From JBNJDJ01 sp051744845 (lineage in GTDB: Bacteria > Bacillota > Clostridia > Peptostreptococcales > Acidaminobacteraceae), in assembly GCA_051744845.1 (NCBI GenBank), contig JBNJDJ010000017.1, forward strand, positions 1-35,739: a DNA stretch of 35,739 nt. Direction: 5' to 3'. Positions within the stretch are counted from its first letter, which is position 1. Each line of letters starts with the position of its first letter. The position numbers were made by a program, and so were the translations under genes. The notes below the pieces were generated by a model, which had not been told where the DNA came from, ran no database searches, and saw only the letters and a program-made list of their open reading frames with translations. Shown piece by piece: positions 8,434-17,193 of the stretch.

Positions 8434-9438
8434 TTATATTGTTTTACCAATTTTGTTTGCACTTATAAATCCATGCATTGTAAAATTGTATCCTAAAGTA
8501 ATATTTTCTTCAGCAACAATAGATTTAATTTTACCTTGTTGTCCAATTTGTACAAAATCTCTAATTGTAATAGAGTTATAACTAAAGATTGTACCTAATA
8601 TTTTGCAGTTATTACCAATGATTATATTGCCATCAGCAAATATATTTCCATGAATTAACACATTAGATTTAATTATTAGATCTTTTTCAGTTTTTATACT
8701 ACCTTTTATAATAATATTACTAGAAATTGTTAAACTGTGTTTTGTCATAATTGAGCTTTCGAATGTGTAACCTTTTGTATTTTGATCATTTATAATTTTT
8801 ATATTTCTTTTAATACTTTTAAAAATCATTGGTGAAATTTTTAGGTTAGAAGGAGACTTGTAATCATTTGTTTTACCGATAATTATTTTCGGAGCATATA
8901 ATCTTTTAAAAATACAACTATTACCAATAGTTAAAAAGTTTTCACTTGATATACTAGTTCCTAAAAAACAGTTATTTCCAATTATTACTTTATTTTTTGC
9001 ATCTAACCATCGTATGACACGACTGTCTTGATTTAAAGTAATAGATTTTTCACTATAAGCTGCTCTGATAATATGCTCTTTAGTGAAATAAATAGAATTA
9101 TTGCTATAAATTTCTTTATAAAAATTACTAGGTTTATTAACAATTAAATCATTTGAATCTATATATATTAATTCATAATAATTTTTTTTGTAATTCATAT
9201 TTTCAGATAAAATTGCTAATTTTTCTTTTTTAGAAAGTTTTATAATATTATTTTCAAGGTTATTATTCAAACCATTTTCAAATTTATTTTTAAAAGATTT
9301 AGCAAAATATCTAGGATCTCTAACATTTTCAAAATTTATATCTAAAGTTGCAAATTCTTTTAATGAATTTTTATATGCAAAAGCAAAAGGGATTAACATT
9401 AAAATGAAAAATATAAAAGAAATAAAAAAGATTATCAT
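8434..9438 (-). CDS. membrane-anchored bactofilin-like (polymer-forming) beta-helix protein
   Basis: 334 aa. It begins with a strong hydrophobic segment (MIIFFISFIFFILMLIPFAF), followed by ~100 linker residues and then many short hydrophobic repeats rich in I/G/N, e.g. IIKGSIKTEKDLIIKSN, LIHGNIFADGNIIIGNN, KILGTIFSYNSITIRDF. These are the rungs of a right-handed beta-helix typical of polymer-forming cytoskeletal proteins/bactofilins (PF04519). Most bactofilins are cytoplasmic filaments; fusion to an N-terminal membrane segment would tie the filament to the membrane. The ATG follows AAGGTGAT. Its place between the GT2 and VTC genes suggests a scaffold for the polymer machinery, which is inference. 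Confidence 0.72.
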   Translation of the reverse strand: MIIFFISFIFFILMLIPFAFAYKNSLKEFATLDINFENVRDPRYFAKSFKNKFENGLNNNLENNIIKLSKKEKLAILSENMNYKKNYYELIYIDSNDLIVNKPSNFYKEIYSNNSIYFTKEHIIRAAYSEKSITLNQDSRVIRWLDAKNKVIIGNNCFLGTSISSENFLTIGNSCIFKRLYAPKIIIGKTNDYKSPSNLKISPMIFKSIKRNIKIINDQNTKGYTFESSIMTKHSLTISSNIIIKGSIKTEKDLIIKSNVLIHGNIFADGNIIIGNNCKILGTIFSYNSITIRDFVQIGQQGKIKSIVAEENITLGYNFTMHGFISANKIGKTI

Positions 9439-9452
9439 AAAATCACCTTACC

Positions 9453-10706
9453 TTAATGTTTAAAACGCTGAGTCTTGTGCCAACGAATATTTTTAGAAAA
9501 AATTAAATCCTTAATAGATTTAAAAAAGCCAATACTTATATAGAATATATAAAAGAAAAAATTTATAATTAAAAGTGGAAGTAAAAATAATTCCTTTGTC
9601 CTTCCATCAATAATCAAGCCATTAGCTATTTCATAAAAAGGAGCAAAATTACCAAAGCCAGAATATATGCCTATAAAAATCAATTGCCACCAACCTGTAA
9701 AAATACTCATTTCTCCAAAATAAAGAAGTAAAATTGAACTAGTTATTGCTAAAGATATTATTAAAGGGACTGAATAAATACATAGTAAAAAAATACCATC
9801 TAATTTTTCTAAAAAAGACATATATTTAGAAAATATAACTTTTAAAAAATATCTAAACATAATATTATTGTGTCCTCTAGACCATCTCGAAACTTGTATT
9901 CCTCTTGACTTCCATGTTTCAGGAGATTGCTCATAACATTCTGCATCATTAGCATATATTACTTTATAACCTTGGGTATATAATCTAAAAGTGATTTCTG
10001 TATCTTCGGCTAAAATTTTAGGGTTAAATCCTCCAGAATCTATAATCAGATTTTTTCTATAACCGCCGACTGTACCACCGTATTGTGGCATAAGCTTTAA
10101 GTTATATCTTGCTTGTTGATCAACTTGATAGCCTCCAGTTCTTTCTAGATCAATAAGTTTAGTTAATAAATTAGTATTTGAGTTATCTGGAATAACTCTT
10201 CCCATTACTGCTCCAATAGATGGATTTTTAAAAGCTATAGCCAATCTTTGTAACATTTTTTTAGTTGGTTTATAATCTGCATCAAAAACAATTATTATTT
10301 CACCACTAGCTTTTTCCATAGCTTCATTTAAAGCTTTAGGTTTACCTCGATCTTTTTTAGAAGTTCTATAAAGTGGTTTAATTATAGAATATTTTTTTTC
10401 ATATTTTTCTAAAATTTCTTTAGTATTATCTGTTGAAAAATCATCTATAGGGATTATTTCGATTTTTGCTCTATTATATTTACATTTAAGTAAATTATCT
10501 AAAATATCTGATGCAACATTTTCTTCATTAAACATAGGGATTAATACACTAATGTCAGGAAAATCAGAATCGATTAAATCGTTATAATATATTTTTTGTC
10601 TGCCGTATAAACGATTATAAGTAAAAATTAAATGTCTTATAGTATATAAAAAAATTACAATAATAGAAAATATTATATAAGCCTTTAAAATTAAAACTAA
10701 GTCCAT
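9453..10706 (-). CDS. processive family 2 glycosyltransferase (BcsA/NodC/PNAG-synthase type)
   Basis: 417 aa. One N-terminal membrane segment precedes a GT2 domain: ISVLIPMFNEEN near 54-65, IPIDDFSTDNT near 88-97, FDADY (DxD, near 144), AEDTE (catalytic base, near 236) and QVSRW (Q-x-x-R-W acceptor motif, near 273). Three or four membrane segments follow. The complete D, DxD, (E)D, QxxRW set marks processive synthases of beta-linked polysaccharides (cellulose, hyaluronan, chitin, poly-GlcNAc). There is no PilZ domain. ATG at 10706 with AGGTG upstream is preferred over GTG at 10712. It overlaps the upstream membrane-protein gene by 10 bases, so the two are translationally coupled. The sugar is unknown. 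Confidence 0.9.
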   Translation of the reverse strand: MDLVLILKAYIIFSIIVIFLYTIRHLIFTYNRLYGRQKIYYNDLIDSDFPDISVLIPMFNEENVASDILDNLLKCKYNRAKIEIIPIDDFSTDNTKEILEKYEKKYSIIKPLYRTSKKDRGKPKALNEAMEKASGEIIIVFDADYKPTKKMLQRLAIAFKNPSIGAVMGRVIPDNSNTNLLTKLIDLERTGGYQVDQQARYNLKLMPQYGGTVGGYRKNLIIDSGGFNPKILAEDTEITFRLYTQGYKVIYANDAECYEQSPETWKSRGIQVSRWSRGHNNIMFRYFLKVIFSKYMSFLEKLDGIFLLCIYSVPLIISLAITSSILLLYFGEMSIFTGWWQLIFIGIYSGFGNFAPFYEIANGLIIDGRTKELFLLPLLIINFFFYIFYISIGFFKSIKDLIFSKNIRWHKTQRFKH

Positions 10707-11503
10707 TCCCACACCTGATCCTTTCTATCTTTGTTAAAAAATTTACTTAGATGTGCCATATATATGCTATAGATCCAAATAAAGTAAATAAAATCTATAA
10801 AAGGTCCAAAGGCAAAAAATAATATTGCCATATATAAATAAGAAAATTTATATAATATAATTAAAAATAAACCGTATCTAAAAAAACTAAAAATAAGCGA
10901 ATAAATTATTAAACTAAATATCATTAAAATAGATGCTTTTATATTTTTAAAATAGGTTCCAATTAAAATGTTTGATAAGAGAAAGAATATTAGTAAAATA
11001 CTTATTTGTTGTTGGATTAATAGTCTAGAGAAGTCAGTGATAGTTGTATTAAATAAATCAGGGAATATTAAAAATAACAAACTATTCAAAGTGTGAATTA
11101 AAAGGATATATATACTATAAATACTGATAGGTTTAAATTTTTCGTTTAGCTTGAAAAAAAATATTATTAATAAAATACTTATAATTAAATTAATAAAAAT
11201 AAACGATTTATTTGGGAAAAAACTTTCGGAATTAATAAAATATACTTTCCCAAAATAAGGAATATAATCTGCTTTAGATAATGTTAGTTCAAAATTTAAG
11301 GATGTTTTGTTTAATAAATCGATTAAATTAGATGAAAAGTATTTTGTAAATCTAGTATAATTTTTTAATAATAGATATATTAATGGAATAGTAAAAAAAA
11401 TAATAGAAGCTAAAGTAACTTTAAGATTTTTAACTAAGTGTTTATAAGTTCTTGAATAATATATATCACTTTTGATATACTTATTTTCATTATTTGAATT
11501 CAT
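10697..11503 (-). CDS. unrecognised multi-span membrane protein of the polymer locus
   Basis: 268 aa with about six to seven hydrophobic segments (roughly 28-48, 98-115, 122-145, 160-182, 188-208, 210-230, 232-255) and a charged C-terminal tail ending EWT. I recognise no family motif. The ATG follows GGTGAT. It is the first gene of the seven-gene minus-strand locus and overlaps the GT2 gene, so it is most likely a partner subunit of the synthase or an export component. That role is inferred only from position and coupling. Confidence 0.7.
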   Translation of the reverse strand: MNSNNENKYIKSDIYYSRTYKHLVKNLKVTLASIIFFTIPLIYLLLKNYTRFTKYFSSNLIDLLNKTSLNFELTLSKADYIPYFGKVYFINSESFFPNKSFIFINLIISILLIIFFFKLNEKFKPISIYSIYILLIHTLNSLLFLIFPDLFNTTITDFSRLLIQQQISILLIFFLLSNILIGTYFKNIKASILMIFSLIIYSLIFSFFRYGLFLIILYKFSYLYMAILFFAFGPFIDFIYFIWIYSIYMAHLSKFFNKDRKDQVWEWT

Positions 11504-11529
11504 AAAATCACCAATCTTTCTAATTATCT

Positions 11530-11535
11530 ATTATA
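11530..11535 (-). promoter_or_regulatory. -10 element upstream of the polymer locus
   Basis: A perfect TATAAT on the minus strand lies ~27 bases upstream of the first gene's start. No convincing -35 is present at 16-18 bp (AGTTTA/AAGTTT), so it may be weak or need an activator. Confidence 0.35.
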
Positions 11536-11604
11536 CCCAGAATTTATAAATTTAAACTTCTAATAATATTAATTCAAATATATATTTAATATGCTAATTA
11601 ATTA

Positions 11605-11613
11605 TGATAAAAT
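11605..11613 (+). promoter_or_regulatory. extended -10 promoter for dpaL
   Basis: TGA-TAAAAT (11605-11613) forms an extended -10 with no clear -35. The predicted start of transcription is near 11620, so an upstream GTG at 11618 cannot be the translation start. Confidence 0.4.
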
Positions 11614-11650
11614 TTAAGTGAAATTTAGTGTAGAGAAAAAAGGAGCTTTA

Positions 11651-12835
11651 ATGAATTCTTATATTCAATGGATATTAAATGAAAATAAAGGAAATAATAA
11701 TAAGTATCTTAAAAATTTCACTGATGAAAAGTTAAGTATAGTTAAAAATTTTCATAAATCTATACCTGGTTATAAACCTACACCTTTGTATAGATTAGAT
11801 AATTTATCAAAAAAGTTAAATATAAATAATTTATATGTTAAAGATGAATCTAAAAGATTTGGATTAAAAGCTTTTAAGGCTTTAGGAGCTACTTATGCTA
11901 TCTTTAAATATATATGTAAAGAGTTAAATTTAGATCCTAAAGATACTAATTTTAAAACTTTAAAATCTTTAAAAAACAAAGGAAAATTAAAAGATATAAT
12001 TTTTGTAACAGCAACTGATGGTAATCACGGTAAAGCAGTAGCTTGGGCATGTAATAAATTAGGCTTTGAATCTTTTATTTTTTTACCTAAAGGTTCATCT
12101 GAAAACAGATTAAATGCAATTAAAGATGAAGGCGCTTACGGTGAAATAACGGATTATAATTATGACCAAACTGTTTGTTTAGCAAAAAAATATGCATCTT
12201 CTCATAATGGAGTAGTTATTCAAGATACTGCTTGGGAAGGTTATGAAGAAATTCCTTTATGGATAATTCAAGGATATACAACTATTATGCAAGAAATACT
12301 AGACCAGATTGAAAAAGAAAAAATAACACATATATTTTTACAAGCTGGAGTAGGCTCTTTTGCAAGTGCTATGGTAGGATATATAGTTAAAAATTATTTA
12401 AAAAATACTCCTAAGATTATAATAGTTGAGCCTGATGCTGCTGATTGTATTTATAAATCTGCTAAAGAGAAAGAAAGAAGTATTGTTAAAGGAGATTTAG
12501 ATACATTAATGGCCGGGCTTGCTTGTGGAGAACCAAATATTATAGCGTGGGATATTTTAAAAGACTTTTCAGATGTATATATGTCAGTATCTGATGAACT
12601 TACTAAAGAAGGGATGAAAACTTTAGCTAATCCTACTAGTGACGACAAAAAAATTATTTCTGGAGAATCTGGAGCTGTAGGTATAGGAATTTTAAAAGAA
12701 ATTCTTTTAGATAATCCAGATAAATATAATAACTTAAAAGATGATTTAAATTTAAATTTTAAATCAAATGTATTAGTTATAAGTACTGAAGGAGATACAG
12801 ACCCTGATATATACCAAAAGATAATTAGTGAATAA
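11651..12835 (+). CDS. dpaL: diaminopropionate ammonia-lyase
   Basis: 394 aa, close to the ~400 of E. coli YgeX. A PLP fold-type II enzyme that converts 2,3-diaminopropionate to pyruvate and two ammonia. Visible family features: PTPLYRLDNLSKKL, VKDESKRFGLKAFKALGATYA (containing the PLP lysine), TATDGNHGKAVAWA (phosphate/cofactor binding), AGVGSFASAMVGY (glycine loop), MAGLACGEPN, and GESGAVGIG. The ATG at 11651 is chosen for AAAAGGAG six bases upstream. It overlaps the region before the sensor kinase start, and the same operon continues with a two-component system and an antiporter, suggesting catabolism of diaminopropionate or a related amino acid as a carbon and nitrogen source. Cytoplasmic. 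Confidence 0.92.
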   Translation: MNSYIQWILNENKGNNNKYLKNFTDEKLSIVKNFHKSIPGYKPTPLYRLDNLSKKLNINNLYVKDESKRFGLKAFKALGATYAIFKYICKELNLDPKDTNFKTLKSLKNKGKLKDIIFVTATDGNHGKAVAWACNKLGFESFIFLPKGSSENRLNAIKDEGAYGEITDYNYDQTVCLAKKYASSHNGVVIQDTAWEGYEEIPLWIIQGYTTIMQEILDQIEKEKITHIFLQAGVGSFASAMVGYIVKNYLKNTPKIIIVEPDAADCIYKSAKEKERSIVKGDLDTLMAGLACGEPNIIAWDILKDFSDVYMSVSDELTKEGMKTLANPTSDDKKIISGESGAVGIGILKEILLDNPDKYNNLKDDLNLNFKSNVLVISTEGDTDPDIYQKIISE

Positions 12836-12851
12836 ATTTGAAAGGCAATTT

Positions 12852-14090
12852 ATGAATAAAAATAGGTTAATGTTAATTACAGCCATTTTAGTAGGCTTAG
12901 GTTCTCAAATTCATTTGAGTTATAAAATGCCTGGTTTTATTATAACTTTAGCAGTTATTTTAATGGTAGTTTTAATGTATCTTTTTAAATTAAATTATCA
13001 TAAAACAATATTTTTAACTGCTATTGTTTCTCCTTTTATGAGAGGTATTTTTTATTTATTAAAAGGAAATAATTTAGCTAAAACTATTGAAAATGTAAGT
13101 CCAGATATTGTTTTTTATTTAGTATTCGGATTAGTTTTTTACTTTTTTAAAAAATTTAGCAAAGATAATATTACATATTTTTTATTAATTGTATTTTTTG
13201 CTGATGTAGTTTCAAATACTTTTGAATTATTAGTTAGATCTATTGTTAGTAATTCACCATTTTCGGAAGTATTAAATTTAGTTTTTGTAATAGCTTTAAT
13301 AAGAGTCACAATTGTTTTATTGATTATATTTTTTTATTATAAATATAAATCTTTTTTAAAAAAAGAAGAACATGAAAAGAAATATAGGAAGCTTTTATTA
13401 ATGCAGTCGTATTTTAAAAGTGAGATTTATTTTATGGAAAAAAATATTTCAGAAATTGAAAATGTCATGAATGATTCATTTAAATTACATAAAATGCTAA
13501 AAGATGATAAAAAAAGTGAATTGAGTTTAGAAATAGCTAAAAATATCCACGAAATAAAAAAAGATTATATAAGAGTAATTGATGGATTAAATGAATATAC
13601 TTTAGAAGATAAAAATGAAAAAGAAAGTCTAGTTTTAAAGGATTTATTAGATATTTTAATTACTAATACCAAAGAATATATAAATAAAAAAGATAAAAAT
13701 ATTAAATTAGAAGTATTAAATAAAACACCTAAGCTCAAAGTAAAAAAACATTATTATTTAATATCTATTATTAGGAATTTAATAAATAATTCTATTGAGT
13801 CTATTAAAGGACAAGGTATTATAGAAATAAAAGCTTTTAAAAAAGGTAATTTTTTAAATTTAAAAATCAAAGATAATGGTTGTGGGATAAAAGAAAGAGA
13901 TTTAAAATATATATTCAATATTGGATACTCGACAAAGTTAGAATCCAAGGAAGGAAAATTTAAAAGGGGTATAGGCCTTTCTTTAGTTAAAGATTTAGTT
14001 GAAAAAAAATTTAAAGGTTCTATAAGTGTTAAATCAACAATAGATAAAGGAACTATTTTCAATATTAAACTATCAATATCAGATTTATAA
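12852..14090 (+). CDS. GlnK/YcbA-type sensor histidine kinase
   Basis: 412 aa. Five or six membrane segments occupy about residues 5-165, followed by a helical linker, a DHp-like stretch with IAKNIHEIKKDYIRVIDGL (candidate phospho-His), and an HATPase domain with N box IIRNLINNSIESI, G1 KDNGCGIKERD and G2 KRGIGLSLVKDLVE. The architecture and the neighbouring YcbB-type regulator match the B. subtilis GlnK-GlnL glutamine-sensing pair. ATG at 12852 is chosen (AAAGG six bases before) over a GTG at 12828 that overlaps dpaL. The signal here may be an amino acid; this is inference from operon context. Confidence 0.85.
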   Translation: MNKNRLMLITAILVGLGSQIHLSYKMPGFIITLAVILMVVLMYLFKLNYHKTIFLTAIVSPFMRGIFYLLKGNNLAKTIENVSPDIVFYLVFGLVFYFFKKFSKDNITYFLLIVFFADVVSNTFELLVRSIVSNSPFSEVLNLVFVIALIRVTIVLLIIFFYYKYKSFLKKEEHEKKYRKLLLMQSYFKSEIYFMEKNISEIENVMNDSFKLHKMLKDDKKSELSLEIAKNIHEIKKDYIRVIDGLNEYTLEDKNEKESLVLKDLLDILITNTKEYINKKDKNIKLEVLNKTPKLKVKKHYYLISIIRNLINNSIESIKGQGIIEIKAFKKGNFLNLKIKDNGCGIKERDLKYIFNIGYSTKLESKEGKFKRGIGLSLVKDLVEKKFKGSISVKSTIDKGTIFNIKLSISDL

Positions 14091-14098
14091 GGAGGAAC

Positions 14099-14914
14099 AT
14101 GAATTTTTATATAGTCGATGATGATATTTCTGTTATAAAAAAGCTAGAATTAATAATTGAATCAAGTGATTTAGGAAGTATAGTAGGTTTTAATGTTGAA
14201 AGTAAAGAGGCTTTAAAAGAAATAGAAGTTTATAAACCAGATATTGTTTTAGTAGATCTTTTGATGCCTAAAATAAATGGAATTGATTTAATAAAAGAAT
14301 TAAAAGATAAATATAATTTTTCCGCAATTATGATTTCTCAAGTTAATAATAAAGAGATGATTCAGGAAGCTTATGAAAAAGGAATTGAATTTTTTATTTC
14401 AAAGCCTATTTTAAAAAATGAAGTTATAAAAGTAATTGCAAATGTGAAATCAAAAATAATTTTAGATAATGCAATGGATATATTTAATAAAGATTTAAGA
14501 AAAAATAATACTTCTTTGAAAAAAATCAAAAATGTAAAACTCATTATCAATAGATTAGGAATATCTGGAGAAAAAGGCATTGTAGATTTAATAAAAATTT
14601 TAAAATATATAATTGAAAATAATATTAAAGTACAGAATGTTGATTTAAAAACAATATGTAAAGATTTGTCTTTATCATATAGAACCACATGTCAAAGAAT
14701 GAGAAGGGCTTTGATGAAAGGTCAAACAAATTTAGCTCATCAAGGTTTAGAAGATTTTTATTCAGATAACTTTACTAGATATAGTAATACACTATATAGT
14801 TTTAAAGAAGTAAGAAAAACTATGAATTATATAAAAGGGATTGAAGATAAACCAGGGTCTGTTAATATTTTACAATTTATTGATTCATTAATAATTTTAA
14901 TAAATAAAGATTAA
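14099..14914 (+). CDS. response regulator with YcbB-type output domain
   Basis: 271 aa. Receiver domain at 1-120 with acidic pocket VDDD (residues 6-9), phospho-acceptor D53 in IVLVDLLMP, and conserved K near 102 (FISKPI). The C-terminal half (RLGISGEKGIVDLIKILKYI ... LSYRTTCQRMRRALMKG) matches the YcbB DNA-binding domain (PF08664) of B. subtilis GlnL, which activates glutaminase and glutamine transport genes. It starts 8 bases after the kinase stop with GGAGG. Likely targets are dpaL and the downstream antiporter; this is inferred from location. Confidence 0.88.
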   Translation: MNFYIVDDDISVIKKLELIIESSDLGSIVGFNVESKEALKEIEVYKPDIVLVDLLMPKINGIDLIKELKDKYNFSAIMISQVNNKEMIQEAYEKGIEFFISKPILKNEVIKVIANVKSKIILDNAMDIFNKDLRKNNTSLKKIKNVKLIINRLGISGEKGIVDLIKILKYIIENNIKVQNVDLKTICKDLSLSYRTTCQRMRRALMKGQTNLAHQGLEDFYSDNFTRYSNTLYSFKEVRKTMNYIKGIEDKPGSVNILQFIDSLIILINKD

Positions 14915-14999
14915 ATATGAATTTTTGAAATATTTTGAAAATTTCTGTAACCTGCTTTATATAATATTTTTAAATAAATTATTTATAAAGGAGGAAAAC

Positions 15000-16643
15000 A
15001 TGGAACATTTTGGTATTTTATCATTATTACCACCCTTGGTTGCAATTGTGTTAGCTTTTAAAACAAGACAAGTTTTACCATCACTTTTTGCAGCTATTTG
15101 GGTTGGAGCTACAATTATCAATGGAGGTAATCCTTTTGTTGGTTTTGGAGCAACTATAACAGATTATATTGCAGGATCAGTTGCAAGTGATTGGAATGCA
15201 GGAATTATTATTTTTGATATTGCTTTAGGTGGAACAATTGGTATAGTTGCAAAATCCGGAGGTGCCAAGGCGATAGCTGATTGGTTAGCTAAAAAGGCCA
15301 AAACAGCTTCTAGTGGAATGGTAGCTACTTGGGCTATGGGGCTAGTAATTTTCTTTGATGATTATTCAAATACTTTATTAGTAGGTAACACAATGAGACC
15401 ACTTACTGATAAGTTAAAAATTTCAAGAGAGAAATTAGCATTTTTAACTGATGCAACAGCAGCACCAGTAGCAAGTATGGCATTTATTTCAACTTGGATT
15501 GCTTATGAAATGGGTCTTTTAAGAGATGCTTTTGCATCTATAGGAGTAGATGCTAATATTTACGGTGTATTTTTAAAGTCAATTCCTTTTAGATTTTATT
15601 CAATAATTATGTTAGGTTTTGTTTTTATGATTGCTAAAAGTGGTAGAGATTATGGTCCAATGCTAAAGGCTGAAAGAAGAGCACGAAATGAAGGTAAATT
15701 AATTGCTGATGGAGCAACACCACTAGCATCAAAAGAATTAACAGAGATGGATATTAAAGAAGATGTACCACACTTAATTAGAAATGCTTTTCTTCCAATT
15801 TTAACTATTGTTGTAATGGTAATCGTAGGTTTATATATTAATGGAAAAGGAGCTATATTAGGTGGAGAAGATACTGAACTAATAAAATTAGTATCAAATA
15901 AACCTTTCTCCTTTGTAGCTATTAGAGAAATAATAGGTTCATCTAATGCAGCAGTTGCAATGATGTGGGCTTCATTTGCTGGGACATTTGTAGCCGCTGG
16001 ATTAGTTTTATCACAGAAGATATTGACTGTTCAAGAAACGGTAGATGCCTGGGTTGATGGGGCAAAATCATTAATTATTGCAATAATGGTTTTAGTTTTA
16101 GCTTGGTCTATTGGGAGCGTTGCTTCTGATCTAGGAACAGCTGATTATTTAATTAGTATTTTAGAAGGTAAAATACCAGCATCAATTATCCCATTAGCAG
16201 TATTCCTTTTAGGATGTGTAATTGCCTTTACTACCGGTACTTCTTGGGGAACAACTGCAATTTTAATGCCTATAGCAGTTCCACTTGTATATGAATTAAG
16301 TGGTGGATCAACAGGTGTTATATTAATGGCAACAGTTGGCTCAGTATTTACAGGCGCTGTATTTGGCGATCACTGTTCACCAATATCTGATACGACTATT
16401 ATGAGTTCTATGGCATCAGCTTGTGATCATATAGATCATGTTAAAACTCAAATTCCTTATGCAATAACAGTAGCAATTATAGCGGTAGTTGTAGGCTATT
16501 TACCGGCAGCAGTATTTAGCATGAGTCCATTTATTTCAATTGTTCTAGGATTAGGAATTGTATATTTGGTAATTACAAAATATGGTGAGAAAGTTAGTAA
16601 TTTAAAAGAAAATAAAAATGAAAATGAAGAAGTAGCAGGGTAA
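15000..16643 (+). CDS. NhaC-family Na+/H+ antiporter-like transporter
   Basis: 547 aa, 11-13 membrane segments. NhaC superfamily (PF03553) signatures include LPPLVAIVLAFKTRQVLPSL at the N-terminus, GLVIFFDDYSNTLLVGNTMRPL, TDATAAPVASMAFISTWIAYE, TGTSWGTTAILMPIAVPL and VFGDHCSPISDTTIMSSMASACDHIDHV. Members of this superfamily couple Na+ or H+ to each other or to small organic acids. The ATG at 15000 follows AAAGGAGG; an in-frame upstream ATG at 14925 lacks a ribosome binding site. The 85-base gap after the regulator holds a possible promoter (TTGAAA, 17 bp, TATATA), so it may be both co-transcribed and separately driven. An amino-acid/ion exchange role fits the operon but is unproven. Confidence 0.88.
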   Translation: MEHFGILSLLPPLVAIVLAFKTRQVLPSLFAAIWVGATIINGGNPFVGFGATITDYIAGSVASDWNAGIIIFDIALGGTIGIVAKSGGAKAIADWLAKKAKTASSGMVATWAMGLVIFFDDYSNTLLVGNTMRPLTDKLKISREKLAFLTDATAAPVASMAFISTWIAYEMGLLRDAFASIGVDANIYGVFLKSIPFRFYSIIMLGFVFMIAKSGRDYGPMLKAERRARNEGKLIADGATPLASKELTEMDIKEDVPHLIRNAFLPILTIVVMVIVGLYINGKGAILGGEDTELIKLVSNKPFSFVAIREIIGSSNAAVAMMWASFAGTFVAAGLVLSQKILTVQETVDAWVDGAKSLIIAIMVLVLAWSIGSVASDLGTADYLISILEGKIPASIIPLAVFLLGCVIAFTTGTSWGTTAILMPIAVPLVYELSGGSTGVILMATVGSVFTGAVFGDHCSPISDTTIMSSMASACDHIDHVKTQIPYAITVAIIAVVVGYLPAAVFSMSPFISIVLGLGIVYLVITKYGEKVSNLKENKNENEEVAG

Positions 16644-16646
16644 ATA

Positions 16647-16676
16647 AAAAATTCAGGATTAAAATCCTGAATTTTT
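16647..16676. terminator. bidirectional intrinsic terminator
   Basis: 13-bp arms (AAAAATTCAGGAT, 16647-16659, and its complement 16664-16676) with a 4-base loop and A/T tracts on both sides, between the convergent antiporter and permease genes. The minus-strand stop lies in the right arm. Confidence 0.85.
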
Positions 16677-17193
16677 AAGTTTTTGGTAATTTATAATTTG
16701 ATTTATTTAAAATATATTTTAAAATATTTGCACTTATTATTATAAAGGGTATAGATAATCCTAGTCTTAAAATAGTAAATTTTATTCCAAGTATAGATGC
16801 TTCCATTATACTCATAGGAATCATAAATAAACTTGCAGCAGTAGTATATGTTATAATCGAATCGTAGTCTGCCCCTTTGTGATAAAGTGAATTAGCTACT
16901 GGGAATGCTACAAATGTTCCGCCTACAGTAGTAGCAGCTAATAAAATTGCATAGATATATTTTTGGAAACCTGATTTTTCACCAAAAGATTTTTCAATAG
17001 TTGAATTTTTTGCCCAAACATCAAATAGCCCAATTAATATAAACGCTGGCGGTAGTATTAAAACCATATCTTTTGCAAAAATATAAAAGTTTTTTCCAAG
17101 TTCTTTACCAAAATTGAAATTTATAATAAAAGATATAATTATAAAAAGTGAAAATGTTGCAAATAATAAATAATCTTTTTTTCTTTTATTCAT
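16675..17193 (-). CDS. half-length permease, second of a pair (ArsP_1/DUF318-like)
   Basis: 172 aa with about four or five membrane segments. The core ILPPAFILIGLFDVW ... GGTFVAFPVANSLYHKGADYDSIITYTTAASLFMIPMSIMEA resembles one half of PF03773 predicted permeases, where the P-V-A...L..KG motif lines the path. The ATG directly follows the stop of the partner gene (TAG then ATG) with AGAGGTG upstream, so the pair is translationally coupled. Two half-size proteins most likely assemble into one transporter. Substrate unknown; in the family arsenicals and other small compounds are exported. Family call is moderate. Confidence 0.65.
   Translation of the reverse strand: MNKRKKDYLLFATFSLFIIISFIINFNFGKELGKNFYIFAKDMVLILPPAFILIGLFDVWAKNSTIEKSFGEKSGFQKYIYAILLAATTVGGTFVAFPVANSLYHKGADYDSIITYTTAASLFMIPMSIMEASILGIKFTILRLGLSIPFIIISANILKYILNKSNYKLPKT

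Noticed and set aside
13754..14062. Open frame antisense to the histidine kinase ATPase domain
   Set aside because: No ribosome binding site, and the sense frame has all HATPase motifs.
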